This document shows, piece after piece, positions 46,155 to 58,683 of a DNA stretch of 64,000 bases. This DNA comes from Vicia villosa (taxonomy: Eukaryota > Streptophyta > Magnoliopsida > Fabales > Fabaceae). The stretch's first letter is position 1; the number at the start of each line of letters is the position of its first letter. The notes under the pieces are model-generated. The model was not told the origin of the DNA, did not search any database, and worked only from the letters and a program-made list of their open reading frames with translations. Where the stretch lies: the NCBI RefSeq assembly GCF_029867415.1, contig NC_081182.1:8624646-8688645 (forward strand). Direction: 5' to 3'. The position numbers and the translations under genes are program-made.

Positions 46155-49100
46155 TTACAACCGGGCAACGTATGAGTTTGCTTGGGTTACATATCTAACC
46201 CATCGATATGGATTATGACTTTTCGACTTCTTTGCTATTTGCAAGTATTTCACCTGCACCAAAAAAGCCAGATTTTAATTTCTAGACAATGAGTATAATC
46301 ATGGCGCTCGCTATACTATCACAGAAAGATCTAGCACATTTTGCAAAGTAAACGCTTCAAAATAAGCTTTGGCATTTTACCTGAAGCCTTGAAGAGTTGT
46401 ACATAGGTATAGTGAATGTCATGCTAAGAGGCCCTGCTTCTTTCATGATATTTCCTGTATTCGTTACAAACATGTTAATTCATTACAAAGAATTATCTCT
46501 CTAGACATTCAGCCAAAACAGAACAGTCGGAGCATTGTATTATACCATGTAATTCCTGCGAAAACGTCAGCTTTGCTCGTAAAGTATGTTCAGATCCACC
46601 AACAACCTGTAAAAGAATGGACAACCAATATTATCAACTAGTGGCACTGCTCATACCAGCCTCAAATGTATAACAGAAGGTTCTTCGTTAACATCAAATA
46701 GTATATTGATTATTTATGGAAAAACAAAGTATCGAGATTACCTTTTTTATTCCCCATTCCAGTCTTTTATTTGCTTCCTTGAAATCAGTTGTGTGTCCAA
46801 CCGCTCCAGGTTCTAACTCAAAGTTAACGCTAAAAAAAATGGAAATAAATTAGCAAGCAAGATGAGGTATGAAAGAACAATTATTCAAGAGGTAGCACGG
46901 TCCCAAAAACACTCACTAGTACTGACTACCACCCTACTTTTTCTAGCCCCACCCCCACTTTCTCTCTCTCACACATAAGTCAACTCTCTAATGAAGCATT
47001 GATTGCCATAGTGGAGTTAGTGCCAGACTGCCAGCACTAGCAGACACTCTCCTTTTTTGCCCTCCCTCACAGAAAATCAATGGTGAGGCATTGAAAATCA
47101 CTAGTGATGCACGCATGAGCATACACAATCACTGGTATGACATTGCCATAGTAGCACTAGCGCCAGTACAGCTAGCACTCTTTTTTTTTCCACCCACCAT
47201 TCAGCAAGATGAATGTTTTATCCAAGTATTTTCATCAATTTCGTAACTATTTATTGTCTTTGATAATTAATTAAATAGGCTTTTCAAGAAAACTCACATA
47301 TTTAGGTTTCAAATGATTTAATGACATTTTTCTCGTAATGTGCTACTTTGGAAAGGTTTGATCTATTTTATAGGTCTCAGCAATCAAAGGAAGGACCAGA
47401 GGAGGAGAAAAGCAGTATGGGCAAACGCATATAGAAGCCTCCATGCACGTATGAAAAACTTGTGAACACCAAGGCCAAGCATCCAGGCACGTAATAGAGC
47501 GTACACAGACAAAAATCACCTTTGGCCATACGCATACGGCATATAGAAGCTACCATATGCGTATGGAGAACCTGATGACAAGCATCCAGACGCCCTCCTA
47601 GCAAACAGACGCCCTGCATACTTTGGTAAAAAGCGTCCAAACGCCCCAGATATAGTACAGACGCCTTCACAACACAACTACGCATCCAGCCGTTTACCAA
47701 GGTGTATGCAGGAAAAATCAACTTCTAACAAAAGGCGTGCGTACGCCAAAACCTGAGCACATACGCCCACTTACGACTAGGAAACTGTTATTTTCACATT
47801 ATCTTGGATTTTAGACGGCAAAAGACACTCTTGAGTGCAGCAAATACAATCGGAGCGACGGGGAGTATAATTCAACGGATTTCAGGGTTGAGGCTTCCTC
47901 ATCACTGATTTAGGCGTAACTTAACTTTTATAATTCTTTCAATGTATTTTGTTGGGATTATGAATAACTAAACTCTTAAATATTAGGGGCGAGTCTGACT
48001 TTGATTCCCCTAATTACCCTAAATTGACCTTGTTAATTATACTTACAAAAAATCACTGCTGCAGCACGTACTGTCATAGTAGACTTAGTTCCAGTACTGG
48101 CTGGCAAAGTGGCAATCTCCGTTTTCCCCAGCATTTAGCAAGCTGATTATTTTGAACACACGCGAAAGAAAATCAGGGGTGAGGCGCGAAAATAGGCACA
48201 CGCAAAATATCACTGGTGAGTTGTTGACTGTCATAGTGTCACCGCCAGAATTAGCAAGCACTCTCGTTTTTCCTATTTTCATTCAGCAAGTCAAATGTTC
48301 TCAGTTCAGATTTATGAAGGAGACTTTTCAGTATTGGGTGTTAAATTTTTATACCCACCAATTCTACTAAATCTAATGGCAAGAATATATCAAACGCAAC
48401 CATGTGTGACGTGAAAGTAAGTCTGTCAGCCAGTGAGTTTCTGGTTGTGGTGAATAACTAAAAACTATCTTCAAGTTGTAAGTAGTAAAAATGGTAGAGC
48501 TTTTTATTTCCTATTCAGAGGTTGCACAACTCTTTTGCTAAAACAAAACAATAATCAGAACACAATTATTTGATTTGATGTCATTTGCCAATAAATTTAG
48601 AAAATAATAGTGATTTTTTCTTCTATTTCTTGTTGTCAGTTTTATTTAGTATTTTGCAGGTGGGAAGAAGATCGTCTTATTTGGAAACTTTCCAAATATT
48701 TGGGCTATAGAAATCTAAATCCTCGCCATTTATTAAACAGACCGACCAGCCCTTTTAGAAAGCTTGTATTGACGCTGACAGTAAACACTAATCGTTTCTA
48801 TTAACTATGACCAAAATAATATGCACTATATCAGAAAGAAAATTTAAATACCGGGCAGTGAATGCAGGAAGGGGCATCTGTACAAGAACAGTGTTAGCAT
48901 TGATGCTTGAGTTGAATTCAGCTCGCACTTTAATGGTGACTTCAGCCTATGAGAGTATGGCAGATTGTTAGAACGACTAAAAAAATAAGAGTTAGAAAAT
49001 TAGAGGGTGGGTAAAACCTTGAGTGGTCCTGTTTCTTCAATCAATGTATTAATACGAAAGGGTGGCTTAAATGCTTGAGTTATACGATAATTCATGACAG

Positions 49101-50883
49101 GAAATTCACCGTCTGGTGGTACCTATCAAACAATTGCACGTTCGTTAGTAAAGGGATTCAAAAGTATAATAATACTATTGTATATCGCTGTATAGCTAAG
49201 CTTATGTAATATACACTTACCAAAGATAAAGTTCGGTCAACATCAAAACTATCAAGGTGTACAGATTCATGAAAGTTACAATCGTCTAAAATCACAGCAC
49301 CAGAACCTCTATAATCTGTTACAGATGATAAAATGAGGTCAGAATAGAAGAAAGAATATACAAAAAACTGACAGGGATACAAAAAATCGACTAGTCAATA
49401 ACATAAGTTTCATTAAGAAAACTATTCATCCGTCAACAAATCAATCAACACTTTAGAATAGACAACTAAACTAAACTGAAAATATCCCTTTACATACAAA
49501 TGACAATAAACATAGAATGTTTTTAAGATGTCAAGAATTTCAACATATAATAGAAAACTACAAAAAAGTATCCTACATTACTTCACAAAACAACCAGAAA
49601 CAGGCATGGTAACATAGATTGCAAATTCCAACTTTCAAGGGGAACAAAATATACAATAGATTGACCCACCACTTGTTCCGATACTCAGGTCCTCATTGAG
49701 AGCAAGTTTAATCTCTGGGTTACCAGTAAGATAACTCTTCATTTGAATGGTGCCATCAATCTCACTAGTAAGTATATATCCCTGTTTTAAACAATACAAT
49801 CCATATCACAAAGCTTCAAACTTTTTGCAGCAATTAAACGGAAAAAGAAAAACAAGCATAACAGATGGCACGAGATACTCACACTAGAATTGAATGTGAG
49901 ACTAATTTTCTCAATTACATCAACAAAGATCTCATCCCTCTTCCTACCACCAGGTTCATTAGCAACCACAGATTTCGTAATAGCCGTACCCGGCATTCGC
50001 TTGCTCCCGTGCTGCAAACACAAGAGCGTAACATTAACAAGTCAATAAAACCACGCTCGACAAACAACTAAACGCATGCAACAAGTGAACCACCATTTGA
50101 TTCTACAAATAATTACCATAAAAATGGAAGCGGGACCAACAGGCATATGTGCATTCTCAATCACAATCGGCTCATTGAAAACATATGACTTCAAAACCTC
50201 CGTAGACGTCGTTTGCACATAACCAAAATCCTAGAACAAACCAACATAAGTAAAACTAGATACTTGAATACTTCACATGCAAACCATTAAAAACCCAATT
50301 CAACCAAAGAACAACAATATCCTCAATAAATACTTACGATCATTTCATCAAGCAGTTCATAGACAAGCACAAAATTCTTCCTAAAAGAATCTTCATTAAG
50401 AACACCAAGGTAATCTTTAATAACCCGTGCAGTCCTTTGCAAAAGTTCCAAAACAACAGAAGGCGAAACATTAACTCTTGTAGTAGCAACAAACAACAAT
50501 CCAGCAACCTTAACATGGAAGTAGTTCACACCATCCACATTCTATCAAAACAACAACAACAAAAAACAGTAAAAATTAAACCCAATACTAAAACCATTTC
50601 AACATGATAAACAATTCAACATGATGATGAACAAAATACCTACAAAAACAGGTGGAGCATCACCATCAGCGTCCTCTTTCCAGAACTTGACTTTTCGGAA
50701 AAATGTTTCTGCGCTTCCCTTCTGTACTTCACCGCGATCTGCAGTTAAGGGAGTAAAAATTAGTGATGAGTTTTGAGAATGATGAAAAATGGATGGTGAG
50801 AGATTGAATTGGAATGAACAGAGACAGTCGCGGAAGACGATGTTGTCGCCTCTTTGGGAAAGGACGAAGAACTGAGAAATCAT
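46155..50883 (-). CDS. AP4M: AP-4 complex subunit mu, 13 exons, about 447 aa
   Basis: Medium (mu) subunit of the AP-4 adaptor, which selects tyrosine- and related motif cargo for vesicle traffic from the trans-Golgi network, including vacuolar sorting in plants. Coding exons on the minus strand: 50883-50826, 50738-50644, 50541-50338, 50230-50117, 50011-49883, 49781-49655, 49315-49221, 49122-49018, 48946-48852, 46829-46742, 46606-46546, 46454-46381, 46253-46155. All introns are GT-AG and phases join. The protein starts MISQFFVLSQRGDNIVFRDY (longin-like domain to about residue 140). It continues with KRMPGTAITKSVVANEPGG and runs through the mu-homology domain to the end NPYRWVRYVTQANSYVARL. Length is close to the Arabidopsis protein (about 451). 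Exon 6 could instead end at 49670, giving 442 aa; the longer form keeps a conserved GGS-Y stretch. Intron 9 (46830-48851) is unusually long. Confidence 0.95.
46830..48851 (-). repeat. AP4M intron 9 with degenerate internal repeats
   Basis: The 2-kb intron holds at least three related stretches (about 46990-47215, 48055-48140 and 48190-48300). They share CATAGT...AGTGCCAG/GCCAGTAC...AGCAAGCACTCTC followed by T runs and TTCAGCAAG. Between them, 47390-47760 contains many ACGCCC/GCGTATGG phrases like those in LTR variable regions. It looks like one or more old insertions; no coding domain. Confidence 0.55.
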
Positions 50884-51480
50884 GGTTGTGTTGTTGTTGT
50901 TGCTGTGTTTCTTTCTTTGCTTCTTTGGTTCTTCAACTCAACGCTTTTTCTTACCCTTTTGTTGTTGCTGTTTTTTAACTTTTGTTGTGACCACGTTTTG
51001 CAACAAATGGATTGTCGTTTTTGCCACGGGCGAGGCATGTGACTTGGAGATTAGCAACATCGTATAACTCGTGTCGTTTATTCAATATATACTTTATTGC
51101 TTTTTTAGTGATTTTATTTTGGGTAAAATACATTACTTAATGGAATTTTCACTATTTTGTAGAAATGATCTTTGATTTAAAAATAATAGATACTATTCTT
51201 AAAAATATATCAAGTTATACTATTACTAACTATTGTTATTCACAAGTAAGTTAGTTAGTTTGAGCTCAAATCTAGTTAATTTAATTATGTTACAATATAT
51301 AATTGATTCATAACTAACTTCTTATTAGTCTATATAAGTCGATGGTGTATTATTCATGAGAATGTCACTTTTCGTATCAATTCTTTTTTTTCCTTTCATC
51401 AATTTTAATTTTTCAAAAAAATATATGGTGAAGGGTCAAAATTCTCATAATCAAAATCAGGATTAATTACAATTCTTAGT
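50884..51480 (-). promoter_or_regulatory. AP4M upstream region
   Basis: The first 100 bp upstream of the ATG (minus sense) is rich in CAACAACAAC and AAGAAAG, typical of a plant 5' leader. No clear TATA box was picked. Beyond about 51070 the sequence is AT-rich with no other gene before the Copia gag relic. Confidence 0.5.
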
Positions 51481-51499
51481 CCTTATTATGTCCATTCAT

Positions 51500-52335
51500 T
51501 AGAAAATTGTATAATTGTTTGTGTAACATCAACTCCGTATGGAGAAAACTATCATGCTTAGGTGTTGAAGATGCGTATAGCCTTAGAAACGAAGAACAAA
51601 TTCAAATTTGTAGGCATATTGATTGATGTTCCGAAGGAGAACGATTTGAATTTTGCGGCATGGGCAATGCAACAATCTTGTGCATTCTTGGATAATCAAC
51701 TAAATTACTCCACTAATTGCAGATAGTGTCGTCTTTATCGAACATGCAATCGATGTTTCGATTGCAACAAGAAATTGTGAATCTAAAACAGAGTAATAGC
51801 AAAATTTCTTAGTATTTTACTAAAATAAGAGCATTATAGGAAGAATTGGAGCAATATAGGCATCTGCTTTTATAGTAGTTGTCCACATCCATGTACCTCT
51901 GTGATTACGAGGAATAGTAGATCATTGAAATTGAAAGATAGAATAATTCAATTTCTAATAGGGTTGAATGATGAGTCTTAAAGTGTTGATTAAACATTTG
52001 TCTTTGATAAATAAAGTGTTTTTTATGGTAATGCAATGGGAGAGGAAGTTATAGTATGGATAAACATTTTTAGTGGTGAATAAAGAGACAAATGCAATAG
52101 TAAATGATGTTGAAGGATCAAGATCCTTTGGTAGAGGTAAATGATCTCAAGATAGAATCAAAGGAAGTGGCAAAGTATGCACTTATTGTGGAATGATATG
52201 ACATTTTATATAAACATATTACAAGAAACGTAGTTTTCCATCTAATTTTGGGCGTGGAAATGGTGGAAGTAACTTATACGTGAATCATGTGGATGTTGAT
52301 GATTATGAAGAAAAGTCATGTAGCAACAATGCATG
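51500..52335 (+). pseudogene. Copia gag relic
   Basis: Pieces on the plus strand: NYHAWVLKMRMALETKNKFKFV with one stop replacing Trp/Arg (51545-51620). It continues with QQEIVNLKQ (51765) and EELEQYRHLP (51840-51870), then a zinc knuckle of the CTYCGM-x2-HF-x4-YYKK type at 52175-52235. This is the Copia gag family with the CTYCG...CYKKHG knuckle. Broken by stops and not followed by a pol, so truncated. Confidence 0.75.
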
Positions 52336-52339
52336 AAAT

Positions 52340-52545
52340 AAAGCATCTCCGACAGCTCCCTTGGAATCTTTAAGCACGCTCAGTGCTGAGGGGAATTGAT
52401 TATTTTAGGTGAACGTGCAAAGCGTCTCTGACAGGCCCCTATGGAATCTTAAGGTGCGCTCGACGTCGAAAGGAATTGATCATTTTATTTGGAGGTGCAA
52501 AGCGTCTTTGAGAGCACCCCTGGAATCTTTAGGCATGCTCGGGCA
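52340..52545. repeat. Tandem repeat, unit about 79 bp, 2.6 copies
   Basis: Units begin AAAGCRTCTCYGACAG near 52341, 52419 and 52498 and share GGAATCTTWAGGYRYGCTC and GGAATTGATYATTTTA. Non-coding; lies between a Copia gag relic and a gypsy relic. Confidence 0.7.
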
Positions 52546-52609
52546 TCAACTGCATTGGTTGTACCCCTGTCATGTACTACTAAAATATTTTATTCATGGT
52601 GAACAATCA

Positions 52610-54850
52610 TTAGGATATGTTATATGGTAGTTTACAATATTTATATATGCATGCATGTGGACGTAAAATACGAAACATAAACGAGAAATTTGCATGCCTC
52701 TTATTTTCATTGTTGGTTTTTTCCCTCCTTAGCCATGTTGGGGCGTGTGGGGGTTCGGGCTTTGGAGTTTCAATATGAGGGAGGTCACATTGATTCGCAT
52801 AGATGCGCTTCCCATTAATCCCTTTGGAGCACATGGTGTATCTTTTAGTCACTTTAACGTCGACGTACAAAACAACTAGTTCTCCATATAGGTTATGGTA
52901 CGTGAGCTTTAAGTGCACGAGTGAGGCTATATCATCCAACGCTACAATGAAGGGTTAACCTAGGATGCAGTTATAAAGGCTCTTGCATGGGATGACTAAG
53001 AACTTAGTGTTAATGGATTGGAGGTCTTCGCTCTCTCCTATGGATACCATTAACTCCGTATATCCCTAAGGACAGGTGGTCTTCCTGTTGAATGCTTATA
53101 GATCCGAGTCATCATATGGTATTAGGCTTCCTCAGTCTAGGCCTATTTTTTCAAATAGAGACGAGTAAATGACATCACATGATCTTCCCCTGTTAGTCAA
53201 ACTTTGTGAGATGTCAAACTTTCTTATGGTAGTCCAGATTACGAAGGGGATTCATTAAGAATTCCCCCAACATTTTTCAGAGTCTCGAAACCCTATCATA
53301 GGTCGATCGAGGATTTTGGATGACGAACTACATTCATTTCTATATACGACTACCATTTCTACAATTTTCATTTTGACTATACCCTTGGAGGGTAGGTTTT
53401 CCCGGGGTGCATCGCCGGATATGGCAGCGATATATGGCATTTACCTTTGTTAGGTTTTCTTCTTTCCCTACTAAGACAAGCTTTGAAAGCTTTCATGGGC
53501 GACTTGATCTTTGGAAACTCTTCTTGGTCTCGTTTTCTGCCCTTAACATATTCGGACAATCAGCCTTTTTTATTAGCGCTTCAATCGTGTCTTTAAGTCG
53601 GATGAAATCATATTATTATGGCTATGTCCTATATGGAAGCAGAAGTACACTGATTCATCTATCCGGGTAGATTTTCGAATGGGATAGGAAGATCAGATCC
53701 CAGCCTTCCAGAACTTAGTGTTGATGCATTCATGGTAAATCTTATCTCTGGAAGTATTCAAAGTATATTTTTCATATTGGTCGTACGACCCCCTATTAAT
53801 GTCCTATTTTGGCCGGCAGGATTCCTTCTCTGTCTGGCGATCAAAAGTTGTGTCGACGGCCGAGGTCAGGTTGTTGAAGCGAGTATTTGGCTTTTCTTCC
53901 AACGCCGTGTATGGTTGGGCTAGGTTTAGCATCTCTTGAGTCATTTTTACAGTCTTCTTTCCCAGCTTGGTGTGAAAATTATGGTTATGGAGGGGTCCAT
54001 TCTCGAAGATCCAGCATTGGTGGGCTTATTCAAACCCTACCTCAACTACAACATGAGAAATCAGCTAATGTATGACCGTAAGCTCTCCTTTGCTCTTTGA
54101 ATGATACTACTTAAGGCTGCTATAGTAATTGATCGTCTATTCCAAATGGTGAAGTGGGCGATGAGGCAATCGCAAAAATCTACTCGTGACTCGATACAAC
54201 CGCCAAAAAGACTGTTAAACTACAATCTAGTCGGCCCGACCAAGGTTAATGCTACTAGAATACACTTGGAAACATCACTGTAGTAATTGACTCGTGACGA
54301 GTTAGACATGTTCTTCAGGATCTCCTTTTCCATTGTACTCTTCTAGTTTGAGAGGTTTTAGCATTGACTTGGGAATCTTACTTTCTAAGATTCGGGAATA
54401 TAAGGGATGCTTAGTCTGCACCCGATTTGGTTAGTGTTCGTGACGGTCTCTTCCTAGGTTCCAGGGAGGAGAACTGCATTTTCCTCCTTAGAACGGTCTT
54501 TTTGATTTCTGAACTTTGCTCCCCTTTTTTGTGGATGGTTCAGACTGAGCGGAACAATCTCTCCTTGATACCGTCTCCTGAACTGAGTTCCTCCGGGATT
54601 GAACATGGTGGAGGCTTTCTTCAAAGTAAAGGAATATTTCTTCCATCGCCTTGGAGTTATGTTGTTGAATGGTGTTGTAAATACCGTTGAGTAAATCGTT
54701 CGCGCATATGTTTTCCTCAAGGATGCTAAAACCATGTGATATCTTTGGTCGTTCAACAAGAAGAAAAGTTGGAACTCCAACGGTGGAGCTTGAATAATCC
54801 TCGTTATTGGAGGAGGAATCATTAGATCTGGACGTGTAGGAACACATTAG
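52610..54850 (-). pseudogene. Minus-strand Ty3/gypsy relic (gag C-terminus and protease)
   Basis: Minus-strand pieces: a gag tail at 53670-53377 with an ICFHIGHSHNN-like zinc-knuckle remnant and MSEYVKGRKR, the usual end of legume gypsy gag. A protease-linked region at 53040-52610 carries LVIPC then ALDDIASLVHLKLTYHNLYG, matching the family's conserved AL-A-AS-VHLKLKYH wording. A frame at 54847-54454 lies where the gag N-terminus should be but I do not recognise its residues. Stops and shifts throughout. A primer site and LTR follow on the high-coordinate side, as expected for this orientation. Confidence 0.7.
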
Positions 54851-55185
54851 TGTTGAAGTTCACTTTGCTAGGAGGATGAATGGTGTTTGGTCGATTGATC
54901 TTCGTCAATGCTACGATGGAAGTAGTTAGGGTGGCTTCACGCACAGTGGCAGAACAAGTAGCTCTAGATCTAACCATTTCCATAAATCAATTAAGTCAGA
55001 GACACTAGGGATTGAAGATCCGAAAAATTGATTAATTGCAATAGGTGTGGAATTCAAACCAATCGATCATAACCAAATTTCGTGTTTGATTTTCTGGATT
55101 TTCGTTCAGGCGTCAAGGTGAACTCCTCACTCAAAAACTGAATGAAAAGATATAAAATTGTAAGAATTCAAGAATCCAAAGTCGT

Positions 55186-55600
55186 TTCCCACATACTGTG
55201 CCACTTTTCAATTCTAGAACTAGAAATAGAGTAAAGTGTGGAAGCTGCGGCAGAGTAAGACTTCTTATGCGGTGGAGCGGGGGTGTACTTGTAAGGTTAG
55301 CACTCTGACGCTCAAGTCAGTATGAGAAAGTGTATAGAGTATTCAAATTGTGTTTGAAACTTGTTACCTAAAACTGAGTCATTCCATATATATATAGGGG
55401 AGAGGAATAACGACCTCGGTATCTTTTAGGCGTGGAATGCGGATGACCGTTAGATGTGCCTGAGGCGTAATTCTCTTGCGGAGAGGTACATGATAGTTCA
55501 ATGGTCAAGAGAAGATTATAGAAGTGCGACCGAGTATTTGGTTAATATGTTTTGGTCCAAAGTGTTCTATCTCAAGTGGTCGGATAGAGAGAGATATGGC
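55186..55600 (-). repeat. Gypsy primer-binding site and 5' LTR fragment
   Basis: On the minus strand, TGGCACAGTATGTGGGAAA at about 55187-55205 resembles the common plant gypsy primer site TGGCGCCGTCTGTGGGGAA after loss of CpGs. Beyond it, CAGGTACACCCCCGC-like and GAGCGTCAGAGTGCTAACC (55293-55315) are R-region phrases, and CTATATATATATGG (55386-55400) could be the TATA box. The outer limit is uncertain. Confidence 0.5.
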
Positions 55601-55995
55601 CGACCCAAAACACGATGTACCACTTTTTTTATTTCCTCAACCCCATATCAAAGAGGACAACATCGTCGACATAACCCATACCCTCGAAGAAGGATACCAA
55701 CTACTTCTTCAGGTAAATCTCTTCTTAAGACTAATCATCCATTTTGTGCACATGAGATTTCTAATCAACAAATAAATTGCTTTCTAATCTCTTATTTTCA
55801 TCAGGGAAATCGCCCATAATATTCAAAAGTTTCCACGTCCACGAAGGCAAGGTATAAACAGCAAAGACGAAGGCAGTACTCAACATCTCTTAGTCTATCC
55901 ACATATGAGTGAGTTATCCCATATTGCCTTCCGAATTTCAGATCGAATGGATTCCATTATAAGGATTCTGCCAACGCATAAAAATAAATACATAT
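55596..55995 (+). other. Two open stretches resembling spliced exons, unidentified
   Basis: From ATG 55596 an open stretch (MADPKHDVPLFLFPQPHIKE...) runs to CTTCTTCAG|GTAAAT at about 55711, a good donor. After TTTTCATCAG at about 55805 a second open stretch (EIAHNIQKFPRPRRQG... to about 55995) begins. The phases do not join simply (0 against 1), so a frameshift or another partner exon would be needed. I do not recognise the protein. It could be a captured gene fragment or chance. Confidence 0.2.
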
Positions 55996-56447
55996 AATTA
56001 GTATCCAAAAGCACAATTAAAGATAAATATGGCATCCATATCAAAATACATATATGGCAAAGAGGTTCCTCAAAATACAGAACATACAAACCATAAAATC
56101 TCACAACCCTCTTCTCTAGAAACCCTAATGAAGCAAGCAAAATAGAAAAGGATGAGGCAGAGGGTTATCTTAAAGAGATAAATGTGAAACCTCACACGAT
56201 GTAATATTAAGGGAAATTGTGATACAAGGCACAATAGAAAACAAAAATTTCCCTTTAGTGATCCTTATGAATGAGCATGATCAGTGATACAACGACTACC
56301 TCTTGTGGCAATTAAAATCTTTGATGCAAAATCGAAGGAGTGATCATGAGCATTGAATAAAGAACAACACCTCTACTCAGTCCACACAAACAAAGTGCCT
56401 TTAGTCTCAGTTCTAGCTGCTATGAATGAAGGCTTTGAGCGAGAGAG

Positions 56448-56750
<303 letters not shown>

Positions 56751-57560
56751 GGATAGGGTCACAGACCAAATTTTCATCAAGTAAGAATATTTCTACACAA
56801 GGATTCTATTTATAGAACCACTTGTGTGGGTTGTAAGTTAAAAAGCTCACTAAAGTGCACGTGCACCATACCTTATGGTGTACCGTATATCACTTAAGCG
56901 CATGGTATCTTACCATATTTTGTATTCTACTTAAGTGCATTGTACCTTACTGTGTTCTACAATTCACTTAAGTGCATCACACCTTACAGTGTTCCTTATT
57001 TACTCCATCTTGCATCAATCTGTCCTTATGTGTGTGGCCTTGTAGGTTCCCCCGGTGTTGGCAATTATATTAATCACACATTTAACATAATAAACAATGA
57101 ACATTATCTAGCAACACATCACTGCTACCCAAGTCACGAAAATGTCATGTGATTTGACAAAACCTTTTTCGTGATAATACTTGTGTGTCCCATTATCCTC
57201 TTGCCCTTATACCAATATTGAACACAAGGATAATACTCCTAATATTCATACCTATGTTAAGACTTGATAACTCCTTATATATGATCCATGAGATGTAATC
57301 AACAATCTATCTACATAATAGTCTTAATGCTTTAATGTTATCCCACTTCATAATAAAGCTCGACTATAGATACTTTAAGAATAATATCCTTATATCTAAT
57401 GAGATTTCAAGATTAAGTCACACTTAACATTTCATTAAACGAACTAACTATTTTAGGGACTTTATTATTTTGGAAAGACAAAAATAATAAAGAAATACCT
57501 TTTATTATTAATAAATAATTTGATACAAGTATCAAAAGTATTGGCCTATAGGATTTACAC
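56751..57560 (-). repeat. Probable retrotransposon-derived sequence
   Basis: Contains repeated ACTTAAGTGCAT/CCTTA(C/T)(A/T)GTG phrases at 56850-57000. On the minus strand, GTGTAGGTGTAAATCCTATAGG at 57540-57562 is wording I associate with plant LTRs. No coding domain or boundary found. Confidence 0.3.
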
Positions 57561-58530
57561 CTACACTAAGAAGGGGGCGCCAATGAGTCAAAAATGAAGA
57601 TTAATGCAGTAAGAATTACCGCAATATAAGAAGTTGCAAACAAGATAAAAGAATAGTTCAGAAATCCACAAATGACGAAGAAAGGAAAACTAGTAGTTCC
57701 ACAACTCCTCATATTTCTCAGGGCTAAACTGTGCGATCCATTACATTGGGAAGTACAAATCATACCACTAACGGTCGAGATTTCATCGCAAACTGTTCCA
57801 AGCACTTGAGTATCATAGGACAAAGAAGATATCATTACTGTTAGAACTAGGGGCACACGGCAAAACTTCCTTGCGAAACACTGCCAATTACGTGAAAGAC
57901 ATTTAATGCATCTAGTTCTAATGTTAGTGACCATCCATCAAGACTCTTCACTTACTTCGGTTAATTGTTTTGGATTGTCCGCAAGGCTCATGGCGAAAGG
58001 CCTCAGAACAAACTCTAGGTAGATAAACACATATAACAAGTAGACATTTACTCTACTTAGAAGCAGATGACTCCGCCCTCCAACACATCAATCACCGTCC
58101 AATTCAATCACATGACTATTTGTGCAACATTTTACATCACTTGCAAACAATTTCAATCGCTCTTAATATATAAGGATAAAACACATCATTTTAGATATTC
58201 AAATTCATTTCCACTCTCACATCACTTCTGATTCTCTCACGGACTTAGGCGTTAGATTGCTAATATTGTTGACCAGCCCCTCCCAATCGCATTACAAGCT
58301 TGTTCCCTCATTTCATCACACATTTGAAGTTCTTTACCAAACAAATATCTATATATTGAAACATAATACTAAATAAATGAAATGAATTTCGTATTTAATA
58401 AATATTTCACACTGACTTATACTTTGAGATGTTAACCTTACATGTCACTCCATTCTTTGTCGTTTCAAAAGCTTTTTCCACCACTTCACCCCATTCCCAT
58501 GTCTCTAGGACAAATATCCTTGTACTAAAA
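57561..58530. other. Unassigned sequence with LTR-like wording
   Basis: A minus-strand frame of 122 codons (57934-57566) shows hydrophobic stretches but no family I know. CCCAATGTAATGGATCGCAC on its minus strand resembles CCCAATATAATGGATCGTAC at 44991-45010, so it is more likely part of the same LTR family than a gene. Confidence 0.35.
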
Positions 58531-58535
58531 ATATA

Positions 58536-58681
58536 CTACCTTCGGTCCCATTTATAAGAAAAAATTCTCTTTTTAGATATATTGAATAAATAATGTATTT
58601 GGACAATATATTGTCCAGATACATTATTTATTCAATGTATCTAAAAAGGGAATTTTTTCTTATAAATGAGACTAGAGGGAG
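58536..58681. mobile_element. Stowaway-like MITE, near-perfect hairpin, 146 bp
   Basis: Begins CTACCTTCGGTCCCATTTAT and ends ATAAATGAGACTAGAGGGAG, with TA on both sides (58534-58535 and 58682-58683). The two halves are almost complete reverse complements (about 70-bp arms through AGATACATTATTTATTCAAT), with virtually no loop. It lies about 1.1 kb upstream of the MAP kinase ATG. Confidence 0.85.
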
Positions 58682-58683
58682 TA

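Noticed and set aside
47377..47721. 114-codon minus-strand frame in AP4M intron 9
   Set aside because: It lies inside an intron defined by exact exon joins, falls in repeat-like sequence and shows no domain.
54454..54850. Two overlapping minus-strand frames of about 120 codons as a host gene
   Set aside because: They overlap each other on one strand, lie between gypsy gag and its primer site, and have no recognised domain.
57566..57934. Minus-strand 122-codon frame with hydrophobic stretches as a membrane protein gene
   Set aside because: Part of it resembles LTR-like sequence at 44.9-45.0 kb, and no conserved domain or gene structure is visible.
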